A stretch of 64,000 nucleotides of DNA from Lactiplantibacillus brownii (GCF_031085375.1 NZ_JAVCWF010000001.1:1364001-1428000); one strand, 5' to 3'; shown: positions 24,352 through 33,984, numbered from the stretch's first letter. The notes: a model not told the origin generated them from the sequence alone. Numbers and translations are program-made.

Positions 24352-24630
24352 ATGAAAATGAACTTGCAATTCTTCTCTCACCATAAAGGTGGCGGTTCAA
24401 CTGCCAACGGTCGTGATTCAGCTGGTCGGCGCTTAGGTGCTAAACGGGCTGATGGCCAAACTGTTAAGGGTGGTAACATCCTTTATCGTCAACGTGGAAC
24501 CCATATTTACCCTGGTGTTAACGTTGGCCGTGGTGGCGACGATACATTATTTGCAAAGGTTGACGGTGTCGTTCGTTTTGAACGCAAAGGTCGCGACAAG
24601 CGCCAAGTTTCTGTTTACCCAGCAAAATAA
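24352..24630 (+). CDS. rpmA: 50S ribosomal protein L27 with Prp-cleavable extension
   Basis: The 92 residues start [18 protein letters not shown]27 reaches the peptidyl-transferase centre with its N terminus, and Firmicute precursors are cut after the FF to expose the mature end; here cleavage is expected between F8 and S9. The rest ([37 protein letters not shown]) is standard. GGAGGTG precedes the ATG. Last gene of the operon, before a terminator. Confidence 0.97.
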   Translation: MKMNLQFFSHHKGGGSTANGRDSAGRRLGAKRADGQTVKGGNILYRQRGTHIYPGVNVGRGGDDTLFAKVDGVVRFERKGRDKRQVSVYPAK

Positions 24631-24637
24631 TCTTTTG

Positions 24638-24667
24638 AAAGAGCCTCTGCTTGAGGCTCTTTTTTTA
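24638..24667 (+). terminator. Terminator after rpmA
   Basis: AAAGAGCCTC-TGCTT-GAGGCTCTTTTTTT, a perfect 8-bp GC-rich stem and T-run. Confidence 0.95.
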
Positions 24668-24717
24668 ACGCTTTAGTGACGAATCAGCTTTCAAAGTACG
24701 TCGTGATGACTCAAGTT

Positions 24718-24726
24718 TGGTATAAT
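24718..24726 (+). promoter_or_regulatory. Extended -10 promoter of the aminopeptidase gene
   Basis: TGGTATAAT carries the TGn extension directly before a consensus TATAAT (24721-24726), 30 bases before the start; no good -35 is visible. Confidence 0.65.
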
Positions 24727-24755
24727 GAAGCATGAGTTATGATGGGAGTGACTGA

Positions 24756-25820
24756 ATGTCAAGTCGAATTGAACGATTACAAGCCCGGTTTGATCAGTTA
24801 AAGATCGATGCCTTTCTCGTTTCGAGCAATGGCAATCTACATTATTTAACTGGGATGACGGACATGGCGGGTGACGGTTATTTACTCGTCCTTTCGCAAT
24901 CGGTTTATCTGATTACGGATGCCCGTTATCAAACCGCTTTTTCGAGCCAGTATGATCCAGAACATCTGATTATTACGCGAGACTACTTGGGTGCAGTCAG
25001 CGAGATTATTGCTAAGCGTCAAGTAGGAGTCATGGGCTTTGAAGATGAGTTACCTTATCAGGCTTATAGTTATCTTGACGAGTATTTAGTCAGTGATTTG
25101 GTGGCGTTACCAAACGTCGTTGAACAAATTCGGGTGGTTAAAGAACCAGATGAACTGAATAAGTTACGAGCCACGGCTAAATTGGCGGATAGGGGCTTTG
25201 AGTATGTGACCAGCATTGTGCGACCGGGCCTGCGTGAAATCGACGTCAGCAACTTGCTAGATGCCTTCATGCGGACTCACGGTGCCAGCGGGCCGTCGTT
25301 TACGACGATCGTGCTCGGTGGTGCCCGTGCCGCCTTGCCTCACGGAACCGCCTCATCCGCATTACTGACTGCTGGACAGTTAGTGACGTTGGACTTCGGT
25401 TACTTTTTAAACGGCTATACCTCAGATATGACGCGGACGTTTGCCTTGGGTGAACCGGATGCGAAACTGAAGGCGGCTTATCAAGTAGTCAAAACGGCCC
25501 AGCAAGCGGTGATCGAGCAAGTGAAACCGGGTGCTTTAGGTGCTGAGTTAGATGCCATCGGGCGTCGAATCATCACGGATGCGGGCTACGGTGACGCTTT
25601 TAATCATGGGATGGGTCACGGTATCGGACTTGAGATTCATGAAGATCCGCTGATTTCAACACGGAGTCAGGAAAGATTAGTCAGTGACAGTGTCGTGACG
25701 GTAGAACCAGGCGTTTATTTCCCTGGTTTAGGCGGTATGCGTATCGAAGACGATGTACTGGTCACTAAAACGGGCCAGACACGGTTGACGACTGCCACAC
25801 GTGATTTATTGATTTTATAA
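24756..25820 (+). CDS. yqhT: Xaa-Pro peptidase, M24B family
   Basis: This cytosolic metallopeptidase removes an N-terminal residue preceding proline (or splits Xaa-Pro dipeptides). The 354 residues have a creatinase-like N domain and the pita-bread catalytic domain with the metal ligands in order: Asp 213 (DFGY), Asp 224 (SDMTRTF), His 288 (GMGHGIG), and Glu residues in VEPGVYFPG and RIEDDV. Length favours the YqhT-type of about 353 residues over the longer E. coli PepP. It stands directly before efp, as yqhT does in Bacillus. Confidence 0.92.
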   Translation: MSSRIERLQARFDQLKIDAFLVSSNGNLHYLTGMTDMAGDGYLLVLSQSVYLITDARYQTAFSSQYDPEHLIITRDYLGAVSEIIAKRQVGVMGFEDELPYQAYSYLDEYLVSDLVALPNVVEQIRVVKEPDELNKLRATAKLADRGFEYVTSIVRPGLREIDVSNLLDAFMRTHGASGPSFTTIVLGGARAALPHGTASSALLTAGQLVTLDFGYFLNGYTSDMTRTFALGEPDAKLKAAYQVVKTAQQAVIEQVKPGALGAELDAIGRRIITDAGYGDAFNHGMGHGIGLEIHEDPLISTRSQERLVSDSVVTVEPGVYFPGLGGMRIEDDVLVTKTGQTRLTTATRDLLIL

Positions 25821-25823
25821 TGG

Positions 25824-25853
25824 TAAGACAGTTGCCACGGTGGCTCTGTCTTG
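25824..25853 (+). terminator. Weak terminator-like hairpin before efp
   Basis: AAGACAG pairs with CTGTCTT, and inside it GCCAC faces GTGGC. The tail TTGTTA is not a strong T-run, and the efp promoter overlaps it. Confidence 0.4.
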
Positions 25854-25860
25854 TTATAGT
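25832..25860 (+). promoter_or_regulatory. Promoter of efp
   Basis: TTGCCA (25832-25837) and TATAGT (25855-25860), 17 bases apart. Confidence 0.7.
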
Positions 25861-25892
25861 AATAAAGATATCTTCATAGGAGGAACTTTTAT

Positions 25893-26450
25893 ATGATTTC
25901 TACAGCAGATTTTAAAAACGGTTTAACAATTGAAGTTGACCATGCCATTTGGCGTATCGTGGAATTCCAGCACGTTAAGCCTGGTAAGGGTGGCGCCTTT
26001 GTTCGTTCAAAGCTAAAGAACTTACGGACTGGTGCGGTTCAAGATAAGACTTTCCGGGCCGGTGCTAAGATGGAACAAGCACCAATCGAAAAGAGCACGA
26101 TGCAGTATCTTTATGAAGACGGGGACAACTATGTCTTCATGAATACGGATACTTACGAACAACTTGAAATTCCTGGGGACCACATTCAAACCGAATTGAA
26201 GTTCTTGAAGGAAAACATGGAAGTGCAAGTAACTTTATACAATGGTGAAGTTTTAGGTATTGAATTACCTAACACGGTTACCTTGGAAGTTTCTGACACT
26301 GAACCAGGGATCAAGGGTGACACCGCTTCTGGTGGTTCTAAACCCGCTACTTTGGAAACGGGTGCCATTATCCAAGTGCCATTCTTTGTTAAAGCTGGCG
26401 ACAAGTTGATCGTGAACACGGTTGACAGCACCTACGTTTCTCGGGCTTAA
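25893..26450 (+). CDS. efp: Elongation factor P
   Basis: EF-P relieves ribosome stalling at polyproline stretches. The 185 residues have the three beta-barrel domains; the tip loop of domain I is KPGKGGAF with Lys 32, the residue that carries the modification in B. subtilis (5-aminopentanol). No modification enzyme gene is adjacent. AGGAGG precedes the ATG. It is followed after 46 bases by yqhY and nusB, the usual Firmicute order. Confidence 0.96.
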   Translation: MISTADFKNGLTIEVDHAIWRIVEFQHVKPGKGGAFVRSKLKNLRTGAVQDKTFRAGAKMEQAPIEKSTMQYLYEDGDNYVFMNTDTYEQLEIPGDHIQTELKFLKENMEVQVTLYNGEVLGIELPNTVTLEVSDTEPGIKGDTASGGSKPATLETGAIIQVPFFVKAGDKLIVNTVDSTYVSRA

Positions 26451-26496
26451 TTTTTTAAGTTAGCGCCGACAAACATGGAATTGGAGGAATGTCAAA

Positions 26497-26955
26497 ATGG
26501 CTGAAAGCAGCAACATTACGTTACAAAGTAAAGAACCCAGCTTGGGACAAATTCAAATTGCACCAGAAGTGCTTGAGATTATCGTTGGTATCGCGGTAAG
26601 CCAGATTGAAGGGGTTAACCGCATGCGTGGCTCGATTTCTTCCAGTGTCAATGAGTTGTTCGGTCGTAAAAAAAGTCTCAGCAAAGGTGTTAAGCTAACC
26701 ATCGTTGATGACCAAATCAGTGTGGATGTCTATGCCTATTTGAATTACGGCGTGTCCGTACCCAAAGTCGCATTGGCTGTTCAAGATAAAGTTAAACAAC
26801 AGATCTTGTTCATGACTGATTTAGCTTTAAGCGAGGTTAACGTACACATCACTGGGATCGTGACTGAAAAGACAGAAAGCGGGATCGACCCGAATAATCT
26901 TTTTGGTGATGCGGACCCGGAAACCCCAGAAAATGAAGACGGTGAAGAATCTTGA
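26497..26955 (+). CDS. yqhY: Asp23/Gls24-family protein YqhY
   Basis: The 152-residue protein has the Asp23 domain (LGQIQIAPEVLEIIVGIAVSQIEGV... up to IHITGIV-like) and an acidic C-terminal tail. Family members are abundant cytosolic or membrane-apposed proteins linked to envelope stress; in Bacillus YqhY affects acetyl-CoA carboxylase activity. GGAGG precedes the ATG. Its stop overlaps the nusB start by four bases (TTGA), so translation is coupled. Confidence 0.9.
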   Translation: MAESSNITLQSKEPSLGQIQIAPEVLEIIVGIAVSQIEGVNRMRGSISSSVNELFGRKKSLSKGVKLTIVDDQISVDVYAYLNYGVSVPKVALAVQDKVKQQILFMTDLALSEVNVHITGIVTEKTESGIDPNNLFGDADPETPENEDGEES

Positions 26956-27371
26956 GTTTAACGCGTCATGAAATTCGTGAAAAAGCGTTTCAAGCTTTGT
27001 TTGCTTTGAACGCTAATCCGGATGCTGATCAAAATCAGCTCTACCAACAGTTATTAAATCCTGATGAAACCGCGGAAGTTGAAATTCCCGGCTATCTCAG
27101 TACGTTGGTGACCGGTGTCACGGAACATCAAGCGGAATTAGATGCCCAGATTCAACCTTATTTAAGCCGTACTTGGTCGTTAGATCGGTTGGCAAAGACC
27201 GATTTGATTATTTTACGCATGGCGTTTTATGAGTTGAAATATGTGGATGATGTGCCCGGTAAAGTGGCTGTCAATGAAGCTATCGAATTAACGAAGGCTT
27301 TCAGTGATGACCAATCACGGAAATTTGTGAGTGGCGTCTTGGGTAAAGCCGTCATGAACGATAACATTTAA
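26952..27371 (+). CDS. nusB: Transcription antitermination factor NusB
   Basis: NusB binds boxA RNA with NusE (S10) and promotes antitermination of rRNA operons. The 139 residues start MSLTRHEIREKAFQALFAL, a typical all-helical NusB, and include the late KFVSGVLGK motif. TTG 26952 overlaps the yqhY stop. A strong terminator follows. Confidence 0.95.
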   Translation: MSLTRHEIREKAFQALFALNANPDADQNQLYQQLLNPDETAEVEIPGYLSTLVTGVTEHQAELDAQIQPYLSRTWSLDRLAKTDLIILRMAFYELKYVDDVPGKVAVNEAIELTKAFSDDQSRKFVSGVLGKAVMNDNI

Positions 27372-27402
27372 TCTAAAACCGAACAATATGATGTTCAACT
27401 TG

Positions 27403-27432
27403 GAAAGCCTGGCAAATTGCCGGGCTTTTTTT
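27403..27432 (+). terminator. Terminator after nusB
   Basis: AAGCCTGGC-AAATT-GCCGGGCTT, 9 bp with one G-U pair, followed by a T-run. Confidence 0.94.
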
Positions 27433-27516
27433 AATAACTTCTTAGTGAACCGGCTATATAATACGGGTCTGAATATGCTAAAATGAAAAAAGACAAATCA
27501 AAGGAGCGTGGCATGT

Positions 27517-28377
27517 GTGACAACACTTATTGATGGTAAAGCGGTAGCGAAGAAGGTTAATCAGGCAACGCAAGTTGAAGTTGCCAAGTTAGTTGAACAA
27601 GGCGTCCAACCTGGAATCGTCGTGATTATTGTGGGGGCCGATCCAGCCAGTCAGATCTATGTTCGTAACAAGAATCGCAAGGCCGAAAGATTAGGCATGC
27701 ACTCAATCGTCCGGGAGTTACCTGAAACGACGACTCAGGCCGAACTACTGTCAATTATTGCTGAGTATAATGCGGATTCTAGCATTCATGGAATCTTAGT
27801 ACAGTCACCATTGCCTGAACAGATCAATGAACCGCTAGTTACTTTAGCGATTGATCCGAAAAAAGATGTTGATGGCTTCCATCCGACTAATGTCGGGAAA
27901 CTGGTTACCAATTTTCCAGGTAAGTATCCCGTGGCTAATACGCCGCGGGGTATCATGACGATGCTTGCGGCATATGACATTGATCCAGCCGGTAAAACCG
28001 CGGTGGTCATTGGTCGTAGTACGATCGTCGGCAAGCCCATGGCGGCATTACTCACGAATGCTAATGCGACCGTGACACTTGCCCACAGTCGAACGCGAGA
28101 TTTAAAGGCAGTGGCGCGTACGGCCGATATTTTAGTTGTGGCGACCGGTATTGCACACCTTATCACTGGTGAAGATATTAAACCGGGGGCAACGGTGATT
28201 GATGTTGGGATGGACCGCGATGACCATGGTAAATTAGTTGGTGACGTTGATTTTGATTCTGCCCAAGGAATTGCCGGAGCAATCACGCCGGTTCCCGGTG
28301 GCGTCGGTCCAATGACCATTGCCACTTTGATGCAAACAACTGTAGAATTAGCAAAATGGAGTGATTTAGGTGAGTGA
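27517..28377 (+). CDS. folD: Bifunctional methylene-THF dehydrogenase / methenyl-THF cyclohydrolase
   Basis: FolD interconverts 5,10-methylene-THF and 10-formyl-THF using NADP, feeding purine and formyl-Met synthesis. The 286 residues contain YVRNKNRKAE (catalytic Tyr/Lys), QSPLP, GRSTIVGKP (Rossmann phosphate loop) and TPVPGGVGPMT. GTG 27517 is preferred: AAGGAG (27501-27506) is 10 bases away and the protein begins MTTLIDGKAVA; the GTG at 27508 touches the site. xseA overlaps its end by 8 bases. Confidence 0.95.
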   Translation: MTTLIDGKAVAKKVNQATQVEVAKLVEQGVQPGIVVIIVGADPASQIYVRNKNRKAERLGMHSIVRELPETTTQAELLSIIAEYNADSSIHGILVQSPLPEQINEPLVTLAIDPKKDVDGFHPTNVGKLVTNFPGKYPVANTPRGIMTMLAAYDIDPAGKTAVVIGRSTIVGKPMAALLTNANATVTLAHSRTRDLKAVARTADILVVATGIAHLITGEDIKPGATVIDVGMDRDDHGKLVGDVDFDSAQGIAGAITPVPGGVGPMTIATLMQTTVELAKWSDLGE

Positions 28378-29722
28378 CAGTCAGCAATATTTGACAGTTT
28401 CGGCACTGACACAGTACATCAAACGTAAATTTGAAGTTGACCCTTATTTGGGCAAAGTTTATTTGACGGGGGAGATTTCTAATTATCGCCCGCGCCCAAA
28501 TACTCATCAGTATTTTAGTTTGAAGGATGATCACGCTAAAATTGCCGCGATCATGTTTCGATCCGCTTTTGCCAAGGTTAAGTTTCAACCAGAAGTTGGG
28601 ATGAAAGTGCTCGTGGTTGGGCGAATTGGTCTGTACGAAGCGAGTGGAAGCTATCAAATTTACGTGGAACGCATGGAGCCAGATGGGGTCGGTGCACTCT
28701 ATCAAGCTTATGAACAATTAAAAAAGAAGTTAGCGACTGAAGGCCTCTTCAGTGCGCCCAAACAGCCATTGCCACGTTTTCCAAAACGGATTGCGGTCGT
28801 GACTAGTCAATCGGGTGCCGTAATTCGAGACATCATCACGACGGCGCGGCGACGGTATCCAATCGCCCAAATCGTTTTGTTTCCAGCACAGGTTCAAGGT
28901 GACGCCGCAGCACCAGAAATTGCCCGGCAAATTGAACGTGCGAATGCGGCGGGGACGTTTGACACGCTGATTATTGGGCGTGGTGGTGGTTCGATTGAAG
29001 ATTTGTGGCCGTTCAACGAGGAAGTGGTGGCCCGCGCCATTGCGGCGAGCGCTTTGCCAGTAATCTCTTCCGTTGGTCACGAAACGGATACCACGATTGC
29101 TGATCTGGTCGCAGACGTCCGAGCTGCGACGCCAACTGCTGCGGCTGAACTAGCCGTACCAGTTTATAATGAAGTTTTATTACAATTGAACCAAGATCGA
29201 ACGCGGGTCTTTAATGCCTTTCAGAATATAGTGCAACAAGATCGTCAGCGATTGAATAAATTAACCACCTCGTATGTCTTTACACAGCCCAGTCGGTTGT
29301 ATGAAGGCTACGTTCAAAAATTAGACTTTTTATCAGAGCGTTTGAAGCAAGCCGGTCGCCAACGGCTCACGCAATCACAACAACAATATCAGCGCCTTGC
29401 CCAACGACTTGGTCAGCAAACGCCGATTCATCGTGTGCGTCAAGCACAGACGCAATTGACCAATCTACAGCAACGACTTCAGCGTGGCGTTCAGTTGGTG
29501 GTGACGGCTAAAGAACAGCAGCTGACTCGGACGATTCAATCCTTGGATTTATTGAGTCCGTTAAAAATCATGGGTCGCGGCTACGCCTTTGTGACCCATG
29601 AGGATCAAATTGTCCGGTCTGTCCATCAGGTGGCGCCGTCACAAACCGTTGCGGTCCACTTTGCAGATGGGGAAGCAGAAGCACAAATTACGAAGATTGA
29701 TGGAGGAAACAAGCATGGCTGA
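28370..29722 (+). CDS. xseA: Exodeoxyribonuclease VII large subunit
   Basis: The catalytic subunit of ExoVII degrades single-stranded DNA to oligonucleotides in both directions. The 450 residues have an N-terminal OB fold (about 1-100), a catalytic domain with [16 protein letters not shown] and [16 protein letters not shown], and a long Gln-rich coiled coil towards the end. The GTG start overlaps folD; its end overlaps xseB by 8 bases, keeping subunit synthesis coupled. Confidence 0.95.
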   Translation: MSDSQQYLTVSALTQYIKRKFEVDPYLGKVYLTGEISNYRPRPNTHQYFSLKDDHAKIAAIMFRSAFAKVKFQPEVGMKVLVVGRIGLYEASGSYQIYVERMEPDGVGALYQAYEQLKKKLATEGLFSAPKQPLPRFPKRIAVVTSQSGAVIRDIITTARRRYPIAQIVLFPAQVQGDAAAPEIARQIERANAAGTFDTLIIGRGGGSIEDLWPFNEEVVARAIAASALPVISSVGHETDTTIADLVADVRAATPTAAAELAVPVYNEVLLQLNQDRTRVFNAFQNIVQQDRQRLNKLTTSYVFTQPSRLYEGYVQKLDFLSERLKQAGRQRLTQSQQQYQRLAQRLGQQTPIHRVRQAQTQLTNLQQRLQRGVQLVVTAKEQQLTRTIQSLDLLSPLKIMGRGYAFVTHEDQIVRSVHQVAPSQTVAVHFADGEAEAQITKIDGGNKHG

Positions 29723-29954
29723 TAAACCAACTTTTGAAGCAAATTTAACGCAATTGGAAACCATCGTGAATCAACTTGAACAGGGGGATGTCCCGCTGGA
29801 ACAAGCCTTAGATCAATTTCAAAAGGGTGTTGCTTTAAGTAAGCAACTTCAAAGTACCCTCGAAGGTGCCGAAAAGACTTTGACTAAGATGATGGATGAA
29901 AATGGTAATGAAGTTCCATTCGAACAACCTAAAGCCCCTGATTCTAATGACTGA
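29715..29954 (+). CDS. xseB: Exodeoxyribonuclease VII small subunit
   Basis: The 79-residue helical subunit ([32 protein letters not shown]) wraps the coiled coil of XseA. ATG 29715 follows GGAGGAAACAAGC and lies inside the end of xseA; longer in-frame starts upstream lack a ribosome binding site. It overlaps ispA by 8 bases. Confidence 0.95.
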   Translation: MADKPTFEANLTQLETIVNQLEQGDVPLEQALDQFQKGVALSKQLQSTLEGAEKTLTKMMDENGNEVPFEQPKAPDSND

Positions 29955-30837
29955 GCAAATTTTAACCAGTTTTGAAAAAGTGTGGCGGCCTCGGATCAAT
30001 GCTTATCTTGATGAGAATCTACGTCAGGTGAGTGATCGTGAGCTGCTAACCGCGGCCATGCGCTATTCGGTATTGGCTGGTGGCAAACGTTTGCGACCAT
30101 TGTTAAGTTTAGCGGTGATGACGGCCTTCGAGCAACCCATTACGGCGGCCAATATACGGGCGAGTGTGGCCTTAGAACTCATGCATACTTATTCGTTGAT
30201 TCATGATGACTTACCAGCAATGGACAACGATGCGTTACGACGTGGTGAGCCAACTAGCCATGTAAAGTTTGGGGAAGATGTGGCGATTTTAGCGGGGGAT
30301 GCCTTGCAACCACTAAGTTTTCAGTGGCTAGCAGACAGCGGCTTACCAGTTGACCAAATCGCTCAATTAACTTTGGCTTTGGCGCAAGCTGCGGGACCAC
30401 AGGGCATGGTCGCGGGTCAAGTGGCGGATGTCAAAGATGCCGGCACTCAGTTGGCCTTGCCAGCCTTACAACAATTGCATCGTGAAAAGACTGGCGCGTT
30501 GATCCATTACGCCATTGTTGCCGGTGCCATACAGGCTGGCGTTCCTGCGGCAGTCCGACCGGAATTACTAGCCTTTGGGGATGCCTTTGGGCTGGCCTTT
30601 CAGATCTATGATGATATTTTGGACGTGACCAGTACGGCAGCGCAACTTGGGAAACAAACGCATAAGGATGCGGGTGAGCATAAAAATACTTATCCGAGCT
30701 TGTTGGGTTTAGCAGGCGCCAAAGGAGCGCTAGCCCAGGCTATTGCCACGGCTCAGACCGCAATCGGTCGTGCCGAGCAGTTAAGCCAACGGGACTTAGG
30801 CTTATTGGCATCGTTTTTAACGTATTTTACGAATTAG
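29947..30837 (+). CDS. ispA: Polyprenyl synthetase (farnesyl/geranyl diphosphate synthase)
   Basis: The 296-residue prenyltransferase joins isopentenyl units to make farnesyl diphosphate for undecaprenyl carrier and quinone chains. Both aspartate-rich motifs are present: [10 protein letters not shown] (first, DDxxxxD type) and QIYDDILD (second), plus GGKRLRP near the start. ATG 29947 lies inside the end of xseB. Chain length (C15) is inferred from the standard xseAB-ispA arrangement. Confidence 0.94.
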   Translation: MTEQILTSFEKVWRPRINAYLDENLRQVSDRELLTAAMRYSVLAGGKRLRPLLSLAVMTAFEQPITAANIRASVALELMHTYSLIHDDLPAMDNDALRRGEPTSHVKFGEDVAILAGDALQPLSFQWLADSGLPVDQIAQLTLALAQAAGPQGMVAGQVADVKDAGTQLALPALQQLHREKTGALIHYAIVAGAIQAGVPAAVRPELLAFGDAFGLAFQIYDDILDVTSTAAQLGKQTHKDAGEHKNTYPSLLGLAGAKGALAQAIATAQTAIGRAEQLSQRDLGLLASFLTYFTN

Positions 30838-30850
30838 AGGACTTAATGAG

Positions 30851-31666
30851 ATGGAAAAAGAACGGATCGACGTTTTACTAGTACAACAAGGCTTATTTGA
30901 TACGCGAGAGAAAGCTAAACGGGCCGTTATGGCGGGTGAAATCTTGGGCATCAACGAAGAACGCCTGGACAAGCCGGGCGTAAAGATTCCGGTGACCACC
31001 GAGTTGCATTTAAAAGGCAAACCGATGCCATATGTTTCGCGTGGTGGCTTAAAGTTGGAAAAAGCCCTTAAAAGTTTTCAAATCGACGTCACTGATCGCA
31101 TTGTGTTAGACATTGGGTCTTCTACTGGTGGTTTCACGGATGTGATGTTACAAAACGGGGCGCAAATGAGCTACGCGTTAGATGTTGGGAGCAACCAGTT
31201 AGTCTGGAAATTGCGACAAGATCCACGTGTCGAAGTCATGGAACATACCAATTTTCGGTATAGCAAACTGGCAGATTTCAAGCGAGGGCAACCCAGCTTC
31301 GCGTCTATTGATGTTTCCTTCATCTCGCTACATTTGATCTTGCCACCGCTACACGCCATTATTGAAACTGGTGGTGAAGTGGTTGCCTTAATCAAACCAC
31401 AATTTGAAGCTGGACGGGAAAATGTTGGGAAACACGGGATTGTTCGTGATCACGCGGTACACACCGCCGTGTTGACAGATATTGTTAATTTCGCCCAGTC
31501 CGCTGGTTACAATGTTTTGGGGTTAGATTATTCACCGATCAAAGGTGGCGAAGGGAATATTGAATTCTTAGTGCATCTGCAAGCAACGGCTGAGGCCGCT
31601 ACGATTGCTCCTAGTGTTTCGATTGAAAAGACCCAACAAGCCGCGTATGATCAATTGAATAAGTAA
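30851..31666 (+). CDS. yqxC: TlyA-family rRNA (cytidine-2'-O)-methyltransferase
   Basis: The 271-residue protein has an N-terminal S4 RNA-binding domain (RIDVLLVQQGLFDTREKAKRAV) and an FtsJ-like methyltransferase domain with the SAM motif LDIGSSTGGFTD. TlyA of Mycobacterium methylates 16S C1409 and 23S C1920; older names call it a hemolysin, which this does not support. It follows ispA by 13 bases and precedes argR-recN, the conserved Firmicute order. Confidence 0.92.
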   Translation: MEKERIDVLLVQQGLFDTREKAKRAVMAGEILGINEERLDKPGVKIPVTTELHLKGKPMPYVSRGGLKLEKALKSFQIDVTDRIVLDIGSSTGGFTDVMLQNGAQMSYALDVGSNQLVWKLRQDPRVEVMEHTNFRYSKLADFKRGQPSFASIDVSFISLHLILPPLHAIIETGGEVVALIKPQFEAGRENVGKHGIVRDHAVHTAVLTDIVNFAQSAGYNVLGLDYSPIKGGEGNIEFLVHLQATAEAATIAPSVSIEKTQQAAYDQLNK

Positions 31667-31684
31667 TTATTTTATAATCCAGTC

Positions 31685-31713
31685 TTTCATATTTATGCAA
31701 AATAGCTTATTAT
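31685..31713 (+). promoter_or_regulatory. Promoter of argR with a possible ARG box
   Basis: TTTCAT (31685-31690) and TATTAT (31708-31713) are 17 bases apart. TTCATATTTATGCA (31686-31699) differs at one position from the ArgR core TGNATWWWWATNCA and overlaps the -35 and spacer, so ArgR may repress its own gene. AT-rich chance matches are possible. Confidence 0.5.
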
Positions 31714-31751
31714 GTGGGTAGTGATATGACTAAGACGCCGGGGGTGATCGG

Positions 31752-32210
31752 GTGAAAAAGCAAGAGCGCCAACGCTACATTAAACGATTATTAAGTTCAA
31801 AAGAAATTGAACGACAAGAAGACTTTGTCAGCTTATTACGTGCCGAAAATATTGATGTGACGCAAGCCACGATTTCCAGAGATATTAAGGACATGCAACT
31901 GGTTAAAGTTCCCTCGGCAACGGGTGGCTATCATTACAGCATGCCGGTCCAAAAAAAGATGGATACGGAAAAAAAGCTTAAGCGGACTTTGAAGGATGCC
32001 TATGTTTCATACGCGACTCAAGATAAGTTAGTCCTGATCAAGGTCTTACCTGGAAATGGCCCAGCACTAGCTTCGTTAGTGGAAGCCATGCACTATGACC
32101 ACGTGTTTGGGACTTTGGGTGATGATTCAACCGTTTTAATTATCTGTAAATCACTCGATGCTACCTTAGAGTTACAACAAACGCTTCAACGACTATTAAG
32201 CGATAACTAA
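31752..32210 (+). CDS. argR: Arginine repressor (ArgR/AhrC)
   Basis: The 152-residue protein has the N-terminal winged helix (RQEDFVSLLRAENIDVTQATISRDIKDMQLVKV) and the C-terminal hexamerisation and arginine-binding domain (VLPGNGPALASLVEAM, GTLGDDSTVLIIC). It controls arginine genes. GTG 31752 follows a GGGGGTGATCG stretch. It is adjacent to recN, separated by a terminator-like hairpin. Other lactobacilli of this group have two ArgR proteins; a second is not in this window. Confidence 0.94.
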   Translation: MKKQERQRYIKRLLSSKEIERQEDFVSLLRAENIDVTQATISRDIKDMQLVKVPSATGGYHYSMPVQKKMDTEKKLKRTLKDAYVSYATQDKLVLIKVLPGNGPALASLVEAMHYDHVFGTLGDDSTVLIICKSLDATLELQQTLQRLLSDN

Positions 32211-32221
32211 GGGTTATCATT

Positions 32222-32256
32222 GGCCTGTTCACGCAAAGTGAGTCGGGCCGTTTTTT
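32222..32256 (+). terminator. Terminator between argR and recN
   Basis: GGCC (32222-32225) with GGCC (32246-32249) and an inner TTCAC-GCAAA-GTGAG stem, followed by TTTTTT. It would reduce but not necessarily abolish read-through into recN. Confidence 0.65.
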
Positions 32257-32273
32257 ATAGGGAGGAATTTGCG

Positions 32274-33968
32274 GTGCTACAAGAATTATCAATTACCAAT
32301 TTTGCCATTATTGAACAATTGGATATTGCCTTTGAAAATGGCATGACGGTGTTAACTGGGGAGACTGGTGCCGGGAAATCAATCATTATTGATGCGGTCG
32401 GCTTGCTAGCTGGTGGTCGTGGTTCACAAGAATTCATCCGTACTGGGGCTGATAAAGCGGTGCTACAAGGCATGTTTATTTTACCAGCAGATGGGGTAAC
32501 CGCCCACATGTTAGATGAGGCGGGCATCGATCATGGTGATAACACCGTTATTTTACAACGTGAAATTGCCAAGAGTGGTCGCAATACTTGCCGAATCAAC
32601 GGCATGCTGGTCAATACGACGACTTTAAAACGGATTGGTGAAACCATCGTCGATATTCACGGCCAAAATGAACATCAAGAATTGATGCAACCAGATAAAC
32701 ATCTTGGTTTACTGGATGAGTTTGCGGCGCATAAAATTCATAAACTGAAAGCACAATATACGCAAGAATATGAAGCCTATCAACAACTTAATCAAGAACT
32801 ACGGCAAAAAAATGCCAACGAAAAAGAATGGGCTCAGCGACTGGATATGCTCAATTTTCAAGTTGAAGAAATTTCCGCAGCGCAAGTTAAAGTGGGTGAG
32901 GAAGCAGATCTGACGGCAGAACGCGACCGGTTGGATAATTATCAGACCATCAACCAAGCACTTCAACAAAGCTATAACTTGTTGGTGGCGGAAGAAGAAA
33001 CTCCGGGCGCTGTTGATGTCGTCGGGGAAGCGATGAATGCTTTGGAGCCCATCGCTAACTTGGATTCGGCATTTAACGACATCACTGTAAATGTTAAAAA
33101 TGCTTTTTATGCCTTACAGGATGCGACGGGACAAATCTCCAATCAGCTGGATCTGCAGGAATTTGACGAAGGCCGTTTAGATGAAATCGAGCAACGCTTA
33201 GATGTACTCAGTCAACTGAAGCGCAAGTATGGCGATTCAGAACAACAAATTTTGGATTATTATCAAAAAATTTCGACAGAACTCGCTAAAATGACAGATT
33301 CCGAAGAAAATAGTGAAGGTCTGTCGCAACGGGTGGCCGATAAGAAGGCCGCGTTATTGAAAACTGGGCAGGCACTTTCTGATAAACGCCGCACCTGTGC
33401 TAAGAGTTTACAGCGACAAATCCACCAGGAATTAAAAGATTTATACATGGATAAAGCCATTTTTGAAGTTCGTTTCAAACCAACTAAGGGCCAGATTTAC
33501 CGCAGCGGGCTGGACAGTGTTGAATTCTATATTCAAACGAACCCTGGTGAGCGGATGCGACCACTCGCAAAAATTGCTTCTGGTGGGGAATTGTCGCGGA
33601 TGATGCTGGCCTTAAAGACGATCTTTTCAGAATCCCAAGGAATTACCAGTATTATTTTTGATGAGGTTGACACAGGTGTCAGTGGTCGGGTCGCACAGGC
33701 GATTGCGGAAAAAATCAGCGGCATTGCGAAATTTTCACAAGTCCTCTGTATTACGCATTTACCACAAGTGGCGGCAATGGCCGATCATCATTACTTTATT
33801 GCGAAAAAGATTACGGGTCGTCGGACTAAGACGAGTGTTACAAAATTAGCTCAGCCGGATCGGGTACAAGAATTGGCCCGCATGCTGGCCGGGACTAAAG
33901 TCACCAAGCTATCTTTGGAACATGCCGAAGAGCTATTACGGCTAGCTGGAGAAGAAAAAGTCGAATAA
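32274..33968 (+). CDS. recN: DNA repair protein RecN
   Basis: RecN is an SMC-like ATPase recruited early to double-strand breaks. The 564 residues have Walker A (GETGAGKS, near residue 30), a Gln/Glu-rich coiled coil (about 150-370) and the C-terminal ATPase half with ASGGELSRMMLALK and IIFDEVDTGVSG. GTG 32274 follows AGGGAGGA (32259-32266) by 7 bases. I looked for a LexA box directly upstream and saw none. Confidence 0.95.
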   Translation: MLQELSITNFAIIEQLDIAFENGMTVLTGETGAGKSIIIDAVGLLAGGRGSQEFIRTGADKAVLQGMFILPADGVTAHMLDEAGIDHGDNTVILQREIAKSGRNTCRINGMLVNTTTLKRIGETIVDIHGQNEHQELMQPDKHLGLLDEFAAHKIHKLKAQYTQEYEAYQQLNQELRQKNANEKEWAQRLDMLNFQVEEISAAQVKVGEEADLTAERDRLDNYQTINQALQQSYNLLVAEEETPGAVDVVGEAMNALEPIANLDSAFNDITVNVKNAFYALQDATGQISNQLDLQEFDEGRLDEIEQRLDVLSQLKRKYGDSEQQILDYYQKISTELAKMTDSEENSEGLSQRVADKKAALLKTGQALSDKRRTCAKSLQRQIHQELKDLYMDKAIFEVRFKPTKGQIYRSGLDSVEFYIQTNPGERMRPLAKIASGGELSRMMLALKTIFSESQGITSIIFDEVDTGVSGRVAQAIAEKISGIAKFSQVLCITHLPQVAAMADHHYFIAKKITGRRTKTSVTKLAQPDRVQELARMLAGTKVTKLSLEHAEELLRLAGEEKVE

Positions 33969-33984
33969 TGATCAAGTGATCACG

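Noticed and set aside
24437-24676. 79-residue open frame overlapping rpmA
   Set aside because: It is a shifted-frame shadow of L27 and runs into the terminator.
32220-32273. Longer RecN starting at 32220
   Set aside because: The extension would be encoded by the argR-recN terminator hairpin; GTG 32274 has a proper ribosome binding site.
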